DNA of 64,000 nt, from assembly GCF_018555685.1 (NCBI RefSeq), contig NZ_JAFLWW010000003.1:558001-622000 (forward strand), written 5' to 3'. A program made the position numbers and the translations under genes. Shown one piece after another: positions 1 through 8,764 of the stretch. The stretch is from Aminobacter anthyllidis. Its GTDB lineage: Bacteria; Pseudomonadota; Alphaproteobacteria; Rhizobiales; Rhizobiaceae. Position 1 is the first letter of the stretch. Each line of letters begins with the position of its first letter. The notes under the pieces are model-generated. The model was not told the origin of the DNA and did not search any database. It saw only the letters and a list, made by a program, of their open reading frames with translations.

Positions 1-2442
1 TCGGTCACGACGATGGGCATGGAAAGCACCGCCATTGCCGCCGAGTCGGATACTGGGGCGATCGCAATTGATGTCAGCGGGCCGATCACGACTTCCGGCA
101 ACCTCTCGGACGGTATTGCCGTCACTTCCACGACCGGCGCTGTGACGATCAACGCGCTTGGTCCAATCGTGACGACCGGACGCGATGGCGATGGCATCAA
201 TGTCGAGACGGATAACGACGTCACGATCAGCACGTCCGAGATCAGCACCGCTGGCAGGTCGGCCGACGGCATCCTCGCAAGTTCGGGCAGCGGCAAGCTG
301 ACCGTCGTCAGCAATGGCATGGTGACCACGACAGGCGACCGCAGCGAGGGCATCGATCTCTCCAGCACCAGCGGCGACATCGACGTGGTGGCCGGCTCTG
401 TCACTGCCAGCGGCGAAGACAGCGGGGCCATCGAAGCCAATAGCGGTTCGGGCTCGGTTCGTGTGGTCAGCACCGGAACGGTGTCGACTCTGGGCGTGGA
501 GAGCACCGGCATCCACGCCTCGGGCGGAGCCGGCAGCACCGTCAATGCTGCCACCGTGTCAACGCTCGGCGAGGACTCGATCGCAATCCAGGCGATGGCG
601 GATACGGGCGATGTCAGGGTCAGCGCGCTTGATGTTCTCGCCTCGGGTGACGGCAGCGACGGCATCGTGGCCTACAGCGCCGGCGGCTCGGCCACGGTAA
701 CGGCGCGCAACAGCATCGCGCACGCCAACGCCATCAGTGCCATCAGCCGCGCCAAGGACGTCAATGTCACTGTTTCGGGCACCGCCGCCTCGACAGCATC
801 CGACGCGATCGTCGTCGACAGTGCGACAAGTTCGACTGTGACCATCCGGTCGACGGCCCGGGTTCACGGCGCCGCCAGCGCCATCGTCGCCAACGGCCCC
901 GTCGTCACGATCGACAATGCCGGCTTCATCAGCGCCGGCACCGGCCCGACCTTGATCGCGACCGGCGGCACAGCCAGCCTCACCAACTCCGGCACTTTCG
1001 TCGGCAGCGTCCGTTTCGACGCCGGCAACGACGTCATCGGTAACAGCGGCACCTTCGCACTTTCCGGCCTGAGCGAGTTCGGCGGCGGTTCCGACCGCTT
1101 CTCCAACGCCGGTATCGTCAACCTGCTCGCCAGCGCAACGCTCCAGGACCTCGAGCGCTTCGACAATGCGGGCCTTATCACCTTGGCCAACAACCGTGCC
1201 GGCGAGGTGCTGGCGATTTCGGGCGACTATGTCGGCAGCAACGGACAGCTGGTGCTCGACGTCGATGCGGCTTCCGGCACGGTGACCCATGACCAGCTGG
1301 TGCTTGGAGGCACCGCGTCCGGCTCGACCACCATCGTCCTCAACTCGCTGCGTGGCGGCGCCTTGCTGCCCGGACGCACGCTGACGCTCGTCGATGCCGC
1401 TGGCGGCTCGGCTGCCGGCGCCTTCACGCTTTCGCCGGAATCGGTGAACACAGGCTTCTCGCACTATGGCCTGCGTTACGACGCGACAGGCGACGACTTC
1501 GTCATCACCGCCGCCGAAGGCCTTGGCCTGTTCCAGACGCTGAAGATCAACGAAGGCGCACAAGCGCTTTGGCGCCAGTCCGCCGACGCATGGTCGGCCC
1601 GCACCGCTTCCCTGCGCGATCCGGCAAAGAATGCCGAGCAACAAGGGCGCCTGTGGGCCCAGTTCTACAGTTCGGCCGACGAACGTGACCAGACCTATGC
1701 CGCCAGCGCCGGCGATTTCGACATCTCCTATCGCCAAAAACATGTCGGCGGCCAGTTCGGCGTCGATCTCGGCCAGATCGGTGGCCTCACCTACGGCCTG
1801 ACCGGCGGCTATCTCGCTTCGGGGTTGAGGTTTACAGGCACGGAAGATCGTACCGACTACGACGCCTTCAACCTCGGCGCTTATGCCCAGGGACAGTGGG
1901 GCAACTATTTCGTCAACGCGCTCGCCAAGTACGACATGTTCGGGGCCAGGATCGACAGCGTGACCGGCGGCTTCACCGAAAAGCTCGACGGCAAGGCCTA
2001 TGGCCTGCAGCTCGAGGCCGGCGCGCGCTTCGGCACCGCCAACCTGTTCTTCGAGCCGGTTGCCAGCCTGGCCTACAGCCGCACCGATCTCGACACGCTG
2101 GCGGCATTGGGCGCGACTGTCGATTTCGCCAACGCCGACAGCCTGCGCGGCAAGGTCGGCGCCCGTGTCGGAGGTACCGCGACATTGCCATCCGGCATCG
2201 CCACCTACTACCTCGGTGCGCATCTGGTGAACGAGTTCCAGGGCAAGGGTGGGGCGCGCCTGGACACCGGATCATTGACCAGTTCGCTGGTCAATGATCC
2301 GGTTGGCCCCTATGGCCAGCTCCAGCTCGGCGCCACGCTGACGGCCGGGAATGGTCTCACCAGCTTCGTCGAAGGCACCGCCTCCGCCGGCAGCGGCTAC
2401 CAGAACTACGGCGGCCGCCTCGGCCTCCGCCTGGCGTTCTAG
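1..2442 (+). CDS. Autotransporter (type Va), 3' part; 5' end outside window
   Basis: The frame is open from base 1, so the gene begins upstream and 813 codons are visible. The first roughly 330 visible residues are about seven imperfect copies of a Gly/Ser/Thr-rich unit of about 31 residues, with recurring SDGI or EGI and SG-VTV-type segments, as expected for a beta-solenoid passenger. The last 270 or so residues form an autotransporter beta-barrel: it starts around LWAQFYSS, has alternating aromatic strands, and ends LGLRLAF with the terminal Phe that BAM recognises. By family knowledge the barrel inserts in the outer membrane and the passenger is displayed outside. The passenger's function cannot be told. 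A 36-nt perfect hairpin lies inside the barrel coding region (2267-2302). Confidence 0.9.
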   Translation, partial: SVTTMGMESTAIAAESDTGAIAIDVSGPITTSGNLSDGIAVTSTTGAVTINALGPIVTTGRDGDGINVETDNDVTISTSEISTAGRSADGILASSGSGKLTVVSNGMVTTTGDRSEGIDLSSTSGDIDVVAGSVTASGEDSGAIEANSGSGSVRVVSTGTVSTLGVESTGIHASGGAGSTVNAATVSTLGEDSIAIQAMADTGDVRVSALDVLASGDGSDGIVAYSAGGSATVTARNSIAHANAISAISRAKDVNVTVSGTAASTASDAIVVDSATSSTVTIRSTARVHGAASAIVANGPVVTIDNAGFISAGTGPTLIATGGTASLTNSGTFVGSVRFDAGNDVIGNSGTFALSGLSEFGGGSDRFSNAGIVNLLASATLQDLERFDNAGLITLANNRAGEVLAISGDYVGSNGQLVLDVDAASGTVTHDQLVLGGTASGSTTIVLNSLRGGALLPGRTLTLVDAAGGSAAGAFTLSPESVNTGFSHYGLRYDATGDDFVITAAEGLGLFQTLKINEGAQALWRQSADAWSARTASLRDPAKNAEQQGRLWAQFYSSADERDQTYAASAGDFDISYRQKHVGGQFGVDLGQIGGLTYGLTGGYLASGLRFTGTEDRTDYDAFNLGAYAQGQWGNYFVNALAKYDMFGARIDSVTGGFTEKLDGKAYGLQLEAGARFGTANLFFEPVASLAYSRTDLDTLAALGATVDFANADSLRGKVGARVGGTATLPSGIATYYLGAHLVNEFQGKGGARLDTGSLTSSLVNDPVGPYGQLQLGATLTAGNGLTSFVEGTASAGSGYQNYGGRLGLRLAF
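2267..2302. repeat. Perfect 16-bp inverted repeat with TTCG loop inside the autotransporter gene
   Basis: The arm CCGGATCATTGACCAG (2267-2282) is followed by TTCG and then its exact reverse complement (2287-2302). The element stays in frame and encodes part of a barrel loop. There is no T-run after it, so it does not look like a terminator. Confidence 0.85.
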
Positions 2443-2811
2443 GCCGGCCCACGTAGCGGGCATGTGCCCCCAAATGCCCGCGACGACCTGCCTGACGGCG
2501 TCAATCCGGAACCAACATCCGGGTTGACGCCGATTATCCGCAAACAGGTGCAGCGCAGCCCGCATTCGTCATGCCCGCGTCAGCACCACCGGAATTTGAA
2601 TTCGGATCGCCACGGCAAGGGGCCGAGGCATGCGCAATCGTTGGGTCGAGCAATGCAAGCCGGGAGGGGCCGCCCGACATCGGCTTCAGTATGGCGAGGC
2701 CGCGCACAAGATGCGTCACATTGCCTGAAATCGCGGCCGGCGCGTTTCGTTGAACCAACTGCCCAACCTCAATGCCAGCCGGCATCTCAACTGATTGGTA
2801 AAACAGCAAAA
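2443..2811. other. Gap between autotransporter and tRNA
   Basis: These 369 bases hold no convincing gene. A weak hairpin (CGGGCAT with ATGCCCG) lies at about 2456-2480, just after the autotransporter stop, without a T-run. Reading frames present on both strands overlap the tRNA or lack coding character. Confidence 0.5.
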
Positions 2812-2887
2812 TGGTGGGCCCGGAGGGACTCGAACCCCCAACCAAGCGGTTATGAGCCGCCGGCTCTAACCATTGAGCTACAGGCCC
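2812..2887 (-). tRNA. tRNA with anticodon CAT, probably tRNA-Ile2 (lysidine type)
   Basis: Read on the minus strand, the sequence folds into a full cloverleaf. The acceptor stem is GGGCCTG/CGGGCCC, the discriminator A is followed by an encoded CCA, the D stem is GCTC/GAGC, the anticodon loop is CTCATAA, and the T loop is TTCGAGT. The CAT anticodon allows elongator Met or Ile2. The anticodon arm and variable loop (CCGCTTGGTTG) resemble E. coli ileX more than metT, so Ile2 is preferred. In that case TilS would convert the wobble C to lysidine to read AUA. Confidence 0.9.
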
Positions 2888-3022
2888 CACGCCCGGCTGG
2901 ATAGTAAGTTTTGCGCGCTGGCACAAGCCATCTTCGCGCATCTGTTGCGCGCTGCCGCAATCCACCCATAATCCGCCCCTATTCGACACAATTGAAGGGC
3001 TCAGGACAACGGAGATTATATT

Positions 3023-3736
3023 ATGAATCGCAAATACATGGCGCTGGCACTTGCAGCAGTACTCGCACTTCCCGCCGCAGCCGCCCGCGCCGACTCCCAG
3101 CCGTCGCCGCGCATCATCGTCACCGGCGAGGGCGAAGCCTCGGTCGCGCCCGACCTGGCGCTGCTGTCGCTGTCGGTGATGCGCGAGGCCAAGACCGCGC
3201 GTGAGGCGCTCGACGCCAACAACGACGCCATGGCCGCCGTGATCGCCGCGATGAAGAGCGCTGGCGTCGCCGACCGCGACCTGCAGACCGCCGGCATCCA
3301 GATCCAGCCGCGCTACAACTACACCAACAAGCCCGACGGCTCGCAGGATGCCGAACTCGTCGCCTACCAGGTGATCAACACCTTGTCGGTCCGCGTCCGC
3401 GACATCGCCAAGACAGGCGAGATCCTCGACAAGGCCGTGTCGCTCGGCGTCAACCAGGGTGGCGGCATCACCTTCACCAACGAGAAGCCCGAAGCCGTCA
3501 TCACCGAGGCGCGCAAGCTTGCGGTGACCGACGCCATCGCCAAGGCGAAAGTCCTGGCCGAGGCAGCCGGCGTCAAGGTCGGCAAGGTGCTCGAGATCAC
3601 CGACCAGTCCTATGCCCCGCCGCCAATGCCGATGCAGGCCAAGTCGTTCGACCGCGCCGCCGGTGCCGCGCCCGTCGAGGCAGGCGAAAACGCCTACCGT
3701 GTCCAGGTCAACGTCACTTTTGAATTGAAGAACTGA
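3023..3736 (+). CDS. SIMPL (DUF541) domain periplasmic protein
   Basis: The 237-residue protein starts with a clear signal peptide (residues 1-23, ending AAAARA). The mature part matches the SIMPL/DUF541 family: ITVTGEGE-like opening (IIVTGEGEASVAPD), a central YQVINTLSVRVRD segment, and a C-terminal YRVQVNVTFEL strand. Family members are exported and envelope-associated, and some affect stress tolerance, but the biochemical role is unsettled. The start is supported by GGAG at 3011-3014. The gene is followed by a strong hairpin terminator. Confidence 0.88.
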   Translation: MNRKYMALALAAVLALPAAAARADSQPSPRIIVTGEGEASVAPDLALLSLSVMREAKTAREALDANNDAMAAVIAAMKSAGVADRDLQTAGIQIQPRYNYTNKPDGSQDAELVAYQVINTLSVRVRDIAKTGEILDKAVSLGVNQGGGITFTNEKPEAVITEARKLAVTDAIAKAKVLAEAAGVKVGKVLEITDQSYAPPPMPMQAKSFDRAAGAAPVEAGENAYRVQVNVTFELKN

Positions 3737-3803
3737 CCGGCGAATTGACCCTGCCGCGCGTTCGCCGCGCGGCAGAATTCACGCAAGCGGATCGCCAACA
3801 ATG

Positions 3804-3838
3804 AAAAACCCCGGAGGCCAGGCCTCCGGGGTTTTGTT
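3804..3838 (+). terminator. Rho-independent terminator after the SIMPL gene
   Basis: A GC stem, CCCCGGAGG paired with CCTCCGGGG, is followed by TTTTGTTT. The A-run on the other side means it may also stop minus-strand transcripts coming from the small gene at 3922-4335. Confidence 0.85.
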
Positions 3839-3921
3839 TGGAGCCACACCCTTCCCTGGAGAAAGGGGCTCCCGCTACTGCGATCGGGTGTAACCGATGC
3901 TGTGGGTGCCGGCGAACCGGA

Positions 3922-4335
3922 TTACCAGCGAACGACCGGGCAATTCGGGGCACGGGCGAAGGTGATCGCGACACGCTCGCCATACTTGCGTCCGCTGACA
4001 GTGATCGAGCGGCGGTTGACGTCGACGACGCGGGCGCGGCGCAGGCCCATGCGTTCCGCCTTGTCGACGGCGCGGTCCGGCGAGCAGGCGCGGTCCCAAC
4101 GGCCACCCGGACGGCCGCCCCAGCGGTTGTCCTGACGGTTGTCCCAGCGGCCGCCGTTGCGGTTGTCCCAACCGCCGTTGCGGTTGTCACGGTCCTGGAC
4201 ATAGATGCCGACGTTCGGCTGGCCCTGTCCAAGGTTGAGATAGAGGCCTTCCGCCTGGGCCGTCGCCGGAATGGCGGCCAGCGTGCTGAAACCGATGACG
4301 GCAGAAAGAGCCGCAGTCTTGATCTTGTCGAACAT
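3922..4335 (-). CDS. Small secreted protein with Asn/Gly/Arg-rich repeats
   Basis: The 137-residue protein has a signal peptide (MFDKIKTAAL through about residue 28, cut after ATAQA). A short low-complexity segment of WDNRNGG-like repeats follows. The conserved-looking C-terminal domain of about 60 residues has two Cys (CSPDRAVDKAERMG... and APNCPVVRW) that could form a disulfide. The start was chosen at the ATG preceded by AAGGAGAAG; a longer frame upstream has no ribosome site. Similar small exported proteins are common in rhizobia, but no function is recognised. Confidence 0.7.
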   Translation of the reverse strand: MFDKIKTAALSAVIGFSTLAAIPATAQAEGLYLNLGQGQPNVGIYVQDRDNRNGGWDNRNGGRWDNRQDNRWGGRPGGRWDRACSPDRAVDKAERMGLRRARVVDVNRRSITVSGRKYGERVAITFARAPNCPVVRW

Positions 4336-4568
4336 GGTCTTCTCCTTGAACTCGGTGGCGTCAAGCCATCTGTACCTGAGCGATGACCACACAATGCGCC
4401 GCCCAAGCTGAACCGTTTTCGAACCGTGCATTCATTTTCGGTTCATCTGGCAAATATTTGATTCTGCTGATTATTTCTTACAGCCAGCAACATTGCGTGA
4501 GTCGCCACGCAGGAGCGAGTAGCCGCCCGAGGCGTCGACAATATGGCAATGACGGAGGAATCGGCGGC

Positions 4569-5015
4569 CTACGGCTCTTCCTCGAGCATGTGGTCGAAAT
4601 AGTCTTCCGGCTCGGCCAGGTCGTCCTCGGAAGCAGTCAGCTTGCCACGCACCGAAATGCCGGCCTCATGCACCGTTTCAGGGCTGCCCGAGACAAGGTG
4701 GTGCCACCAGTAGAGATCGTGGCCCTCGCCGACCAGGCGATAGGCGCAGGTGCTGGGAAGCCAGGAAATCGTGCGTACATTCTGCGGCGTTAGCCCGACA
4801 CAGTCCGGCACGCGCGCGAGGCGATTGGCATAATCGGCGCAGCGGCAGGTCGCGCCATCGAACAGGCGGCAGCCGACGCTGGTCCAGTAGATCTCGCCGG
4901 TATCCTCGTCCTCGAGCTTGGACAGGCAGCATTTGCCGCAGCCGTCGCAGAGTTGCTCCCACTGAGTGGGGTTCATCGCCTCCAGCGGCGTCGTTTTCCA
5001 GAAAGGCTCGTCCAT
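4569..5015 (-). CDS. YcgN/YkgJ-type cysteine cluster protein (UPF0260)
   Basis: The 148-residue protein shows the UPF0260 pattern. It has [16 protein letters not shown] near residues 22-37, GCRLFD and CRCADY with further cysteines around 47-57, then CVGLTP and LPSTCAYRL. The conserved cysteines are thought to bind a metal, probably zinc or an Fe-S cluster; the cellular role is unknown. Length fits the family. The start [10 protein letters not shown] is chosen because family members begin close to this; an ATG 12 codons upstream is possible. It is divergent from the OmpA-family gene across a 208-bp gap. Confidence 0.85.
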   Translation of the reverse strand: MDEPFWKTTPLEAMNPTQWEQLCDGCGKCCLSKLEDEDTGEIYWTSVGCRLFDGATCRCADYANRLARVPDCVGLTPQNVRTISWLPSTCAYRLVGEGHDLYWWHHLVSGSPETVHEAGISVRGKLTASEDDLAEPEDYFDHMLEEEP

Positions 5016-5223
5016 GCTCTGGCAAATGGCGCGGCTGGCCGTCCGCGTCAAGCGAATGCAAGGTTCGCATTCATCGCCAGTTCAGCGAAACCACGATATT
5101 GCCTTGTTGATGTCGGGCAATCGCCCCGATGCGATGCGACTGCCACGCCAAGCGGAACCATTGACGGTTCCATCTGTTTGGGCCGGGACGGGACCAAACT
5201 TCACTTCGAGGAGATTTCCAACG

Positions 5224-7257
5224 ATGAAACGCCAACCACGGATTCTCGCAGGCACGGCAATCGGCCTGTTCATGGCATCCGCGCCGTTGGGCGCCATGCC
5301 GCTGCCGAACGGCCCGCTGGCCGACGCAGCCACATCGCTGCCGCTGATCCGCATCCAGTCGGACTGCCAGGAAGGCGAATCGGCGGAAGCCTGCGCCGCG
5401 CGCCAGGGCGCCGGCCAGCAAGCCCCCGCTCCCGAGCCGCAGGCAGAACCTGCCCCCCAGCCGGAGCCGGCACCGCAGCCTGAGCCCCAGCCCGAACCTC
5501 AGCCGCAGGCCGAACCCGCGCCGCAGCCGCAGGCAGAGCAACCAGCACCCCAGGCCGAAGAGCCGGCACCCGAGCCGCGCCGCAAGAAGCGCGAGGCCCC
5601 GGCGGAAGAACCGGCACCTCAGCAGGAGGTCGCCCCGCAGGCCGAACCCGAGCCTCAGCCGCAGGCGGAAGAGCCCGCCCCCAAGCGCAAGAAGCGCGAG
5701 CCCGCCGCCGAACAGCCGGCAGAACAGCCCGCTGCCGAGCCGGAGGCGACGCCGCAGCCAGAGCCGCAAGCCGAGGAGCCGGCCAAGACGCCCGAGGTCG
5801 CTCCTCAGCCCGAAGCACAGCCCGAGCAAAAGCCGCAGGCCGAGCAGCCCGCCGAACAGCCCGCAGTGAAACCTGCCGAGCCGACACCCGAACAGGTCCC
5901 CACACCTGCCCCGGCGCCCGAAACGACGGCTCCATCCGGCGAAGCTCCCGCGCAGGGCGAACAGCCTGCCGCACAGCAGCCATCGACGGAGCAGCCCGCG
6001 ACAGGCGAGCAGCCGGCAACGGGCGAACAACCCGCGACAGGCGAGCAGCCGGCGGCAAAGCCTGCCCAGCAGGGCGAAGCGCCTGCGAACCAGCCGCCGG
6101 TGAACCCGAACGAGGCACCGCTGCTCGACAGCCAGAAGGAAACGCCGCCCGCCCAGGCCGGTGGCCGGCAGCCGGCTGCCGAAGGCCAGCCCGCCCAGCC
6201 GGCGCCCGAAGGCCAGACTGGCGAGCAGACGGCGCAGCCTGTACCGGTGCCCGTCGATCCCGGCCCGCCGCCGGTCGACGACAAGACCGCCACGGAAGCC
6301 GCCCAGCCTGTCGATATCCAGGCCGTCACCGCCGAAAAGGGTACCCGCATCGAAAAAATGCCCGAGTTCGACCTGCGCCGCAGGCCGCGTCCTGAAGGCA
6401 GCGAGTTCCTGCGCGAGATCGGCGACCGCGTGATCATCCAGATCAACAACCAGATCATCGTCGAGAGCAACGACCGCCCGCGCATGACGCGCGACGCACA
6501 GGAGGTCTACTACGAGGACCTGCCGCGCGGCAGAACCCGCGAGGTCATCATTCGCGACAACGGCAATCAGATCATCACCATCCGCAACCGCTATGGCGAC
6601 GTCGTGCAACGTTCGCGCATCACGCCCGACGGCCGCGAATATGTGCTGAGCTATGTCGACGACCAGTATTACGAGGGCATGGACGAGTGGCGCGATCCGG
6701 GTCTCGACCTGCCGCCGCTGCAGCTGCATATCCCGCGCAACGAGTACATTCTCGACGCGCAATATGTCGAGGATGACAACGCCTATTACGACTTCCTCGA
6801 GCGTCCTCCGGTGGAGCGCGTGAAGCGGCTCTATTCGGTCGACGAGGTCAAGCGCTCGGCCCGCGTGCGTGATATTGCGCGCCGCGTCGACCTTGACACA
6901 CTGAGCTTCGAGTTCGGCTCGGCCTCGATCCCCGAGGCAGAGATTGCCAAGCTTGAGGGCGTCGCCAATGCGATGGAGAAACTGCTCAAGAAGAACCCGG
7001 CCGAAACCTTCCTCATCGAGGGTCACACCGACGCCGTCGGTTCCGATGTCGCCAATCTGGCGCTGTCGGATCGCCGCGCCGAGGCCGTGGCCGATGCGCT
7101 GACCAATGTCTTCGGCATCGCGCCGGAGAACCTGTCGACGCAAGGCTACGGCGAGCGTTACCTCAAGGTGAAGTCGCAGAAGCCGGAGCGCGAAAACCGC
7201 CGCGTCGCCATTCGCCGCATCACGCCGCTGGTGGCGCCGATCGCCAGCGCCAACTAG
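5224..7257 (+). CDS. OmpA-family protein with long Pro/Gln/Glu/Ala-rich region
   Basis: The 677-residue protein starts at an ATG preceded by GAGGAG. It has a signal peptide (about residues 1-23). A disordered segment of roughly 300 residues is built of PAPQ, EPQPQAE and TGEQPA-like repeats, with short basic RRKKRE-type islands. A charged middle domain of about 230 residues follows. The C-terminal OmpA/peptidoglycan-binding domain (about residues 555-665) contains the hallmark IEGHTDAVGS and LSDRRA motifs. By family knowledge that domain anchors the protein to peptidoglycan, and the Pro-rich arm could span the periplasm. A strong terminator follows. Confidence 0.88.
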   Translation: MKRQPRILAGTAIGLFMASAPLGAMPLPNGPLADAATSLPLIRIQSDCQEGESAEACAARQGAGQQAPAPEPQAEPAPQPEPAPQPEPQPEPQPQAEPAPQPQAEQPAPQAEEPAPEPRRKKREAPAEEPAPQQEVAPQAEPEPQPQAEEPAPKRKKREPAAEQPAEQPAAEPEATPQPEPQAEEPAKTPEVAPQPEAQPEQKPQAEQPAEQPAVKPAEPTPEQVPTPAPAPETTAPSGEAPAQGEQPAAQQPSTEQPATGEQPATGEQPATGEQPAAKPAQQGEAPANQPPVNPNEAPLLDSQKETPPAQAGGRQPAAEGQPAQPAPEGQTGEQTAQPVPVPVDPGPPPVDDKTATEAAQPVDIQAVTAEKGTRIEKMPEFDLRRRPRPEGSEFLREIGDRVIIQINNQIIVESNDRPRMTRDAQEVYYEDLPRGRTREVIIRDNGNQIITIRNRYGDVVQRSRITPDGREYVLSYVDDQYYEGMDEWRDPGLDLPPLQLHIPRNEYILDAQYVEDDNAYYDFLERPPVERVKRLYSVDEVKRSARVRDIARRVDLDTLSFEFGSASIPEAEIAKLEGVANAMEKLLKKNPAETFLIEGHTDAVGSDVANLALSDRRAEAVADALTNVFGIAPENLSTQGYGERYLKVKSQKPERENRRVAIRRITPLVAPIASAN

Positions 7258-7274
7258 CGCCAGGCGACAACGAA

Positions 7275-7316
7275 ACAAGGCCCGCTCCGCGCAACGCGGG
7301 GAGCGGGCCTTTCCTT
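7275..7316 (+). terminator. Terminator after the OmpA-family gene
   Basis: The stem AAGGCCCGCTCC pairs with GGAGCGGGCCTT around a loop rich in GCGCAACGCG, followed by TCCTT. It lies 18 bases after the stop codon. Confidence 0.8.
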
Positions 7317-7329
7317 GATCCAGCGCCCT

Positions 7330-7505
7330 GTCTGGCCACGGAATCGCCGGTAACAATCACGCGATCACCCGGCTTTGGCCATTGAATCGCTGGATTTTGA
7401 TGCCACTTTGTGGGTGACGTGGTTCCCTGCCCCGTCCCATCTCCGGCGTTTCAGGAGATCAGGCCCGGCCGAATCCCCCCTCCAGCGGCCGGGCCTTGTT
7501 TTATC
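7330..7505 (+). ncRNA. Candidate small RNA ending in a terminator with a CCCCCCTCC loop
   Basis: This is a 400-bp gap with no gene, yet it contains a second, strong Rho-independent terminator (7461-7500: AGGCCCGGCC paired with GGCCGGGCCT, then TTGTTTTAT) 150 bases after the first one. Two terminators in series with no ORF between them suggest an independent short transcript. The 16-nt loop of the terminator contains CCCCCCTCC, complementary to a Shine-Dalgarno sequence, a feature seen in several alphaproteobacterial sRNAs. The 5' end is a guess; no promoter could be fixed. Confidence 0.4.
7461..7503 (+). terminator. Terminator in the gap before yqhA-like gene
   Basis: A 10-bp perfect GC stem with a 16-nt loop is followed by TTGTTTTAT. 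See the candidate small RNA that it would end. Confidence 0.8.
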
Positions 7506-7658
7506 AGCCAAGCTGTTGCATTTGCTCGTCGAGCGCCGTCCTTTCGCGAGGGTGCTCCAATGTTTGAACCGGCATCGTGCTTCCTTGGAACGGTTTCGCT
7601 CCTGAATCCGATGCGCCAGCCCGAAACTCCACACTTCCCAACCTTCGGACGAATATTG

Positions 7659-8195
7659 ATGAAGCGCCTCGAACACGCCGTTGAATCCATCATCCTCGCC
7701 TCGCGCTGGCTGCTCGTGGTGTTTTACCTCGGCCTCGCCGTGGCGCTCGGCATCTACGCGCTGTCCTTCGTCAGGAAGCTGTACGAGTTCGTCATGAAGG
7801 TGATGGTGCTCGACGACACAGACACCATCCTCAAGGTGCTCGGGCTGATCGATGCCGCGCTGGTCGCCTCACTCGTGGTGATGGTCATCATTTCCGGCTA
7901 CGAAAACTTCGTCAGCCGCTTCGACAACCACGATGGCGAGGTCCACTGGCTCGGCACCATCGACATCAGCTCGCTCAAGATCAAGGTCGCCTCGACGATC
8001 GTCGCGATCTCGTCGATCCACCTGCTGCAGGTCTTCCTCAACCACCAGCAATACACCTCCGAACAGCTGATGTGGCTGACGATCATCCACCTGACCTTCG
8101 TCTTGTCGGCGCTGCTGCTCGCCTACATCGACCGCCTCACCGGCCTCTCCAAGAGCGAAAAGAAGGCCGGCGCCGAGGACGGCCCGAACATCTGA
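7659..8195 (+). CDS. UPF0114 (YqhA) family membrane protein
   Basis: The 178-residue protein begins MKRLEHAVES and shows four hydrophobic segments: about 11-32, 60-80, 106-125 and 139-158. Between them are the family's conserved ISGYENFVSR and DISSLKIKVASTIVAIS stretches. Length and order match UPF0114/YqhA, an inner-membrane family of unknown transport or sensing role. The ATG at 7659 was chosen over an upstream in-frame extension that is not hydrophobic and does not resemble the family. The gene ends before a hairpin terminator. Confidence 0.87.
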   Translation: MKRLEHAVESIILASRWLLVVFYLGLAVALGIYALSFVRKLYEFVMKVMVLDDTDTILKVLGLIDAALVASLVVMVIISGYENFVSRFDNHDGEVHWLGTIDISSLKIKVASTIVAISSIHLLQVFLNHQQYTSEQLMWLTIIHLTFVLSALLLAYIDRLTGLSKSEKKAGAEDGPNI

Positions 8196-8288
8196 ACGGA
8201 TGCTGGCCGGATTCATTTCCTCAGCCGCGCTGGCCAACTTGTTGGATTGACTGGGCTTCGGCGGGCGTACCGCAGATTGACAGGGACG

Positions 8289-8322
8289 AACGGAGGTGCT
8301 GCACAGCACCTCCGTTTTTCAT
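8289..8322 (+). terminator. Terminator, GGAGGTGCTG hairpin
   Basis: GGAGGTGCTG and its complement CAGCACCTCC enclose a CA dinucleotide, so the closing pairs are probably open. CGTTTTTC follows. The arm and the downstream CATTTGC recur at 9940-9975. Confidence 0.8.
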
Positions 8323-8344
8323 TTGCTCGGAGGCTGCCCTGCGT

Positions 8345-8566
8345 TTGTTGGGATATGCACTGCTCGTCCTGGGCATCCTGGTCTGCGCGGTGACCTTTGG
8401 CGGCTGGGTCTGGCTGAACGCCTATGGCTGCGGCACCGGCTGCAATGATTTCCGGCTGCGCTGGGAAGACACGGAGGCACTGGCCGTATTCATCCCGCCC
8501 TTCATTGCCGGCTTCGTGCTTGCACTGGCAGGCGCTGCCACGATCCTTGCCAATCGCAGGAAATAG
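8345..8566 (+). CDS. Small two-helix membrane protein, unknown
   Basis: About 73 residues with two hydrophobic segments: residues 1-21, rich in Leu/Val/Gly, and about 47-67. Between them is a short loop containing CGTGC, so two cysteines face one side. The start is uncertain. GGAGG at 8329-8333 fits a TTG at 8345 (11-base spacing) or a CTG at 8339. No family is recognised. The hydrophobic pattern, and the basic NRRK end expected of an inside-facing tail, are the main support. Confidence 0.45.
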   Translation: MLGYALLVLGILVCAVTFGGWVWLNAYGCGTGCNDFRLRWEDTEALAVFIPPFIAGFVLALAGAATILANRRK

Positions 8567-8764
8567 CCAGGCAATACCGGCGCCGCGCACGACGGCAATT
8601 GCGTGCCTCCCAGGGTTTTCCGACGGTCATGGGGGCGTTGAACGGCCGGCCACGGCAGTATTGAACAGCTGGCCCGGCTTTACTAATCTCGCCTCGGAAG
8701 CGAGGACCATCTCCCCCATCTGGGACGCTTTTTCGGAACGGGCCGAAATCCCCAGGGGTTTGAG

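Noticed and set aside
559-2223. Long minus-strand frame opposite the autotransporter
   Set aside because: It mirrors the codon pattern of the real gene in GC-rich DNA and encodes no recognisable protein.
2267-2302. Terminator reading of the 16-bp hairpin
   Set aside because: There is no T-run, and it lies within a continuous coding frame.
2464-2904. Frame overlapping the tRNA
   Set aside because: It runs through the tRNA gene and has low-quality coding content.
5995-6060. Short direct repeats that could look like a CRISPR or VNTR
   Set aside because: They encode TGEQPA units in the Pro/Gln-rich arm, with no spacers, so they are coding repeats only.
5071-7356. Minus-strand frame of about 760 codons opposite the OmpA-family gene
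   Set aside because: It is an antisense shadow of the repeat-rich coding region, dominated by Leu/Arg/Gly, with no family match.
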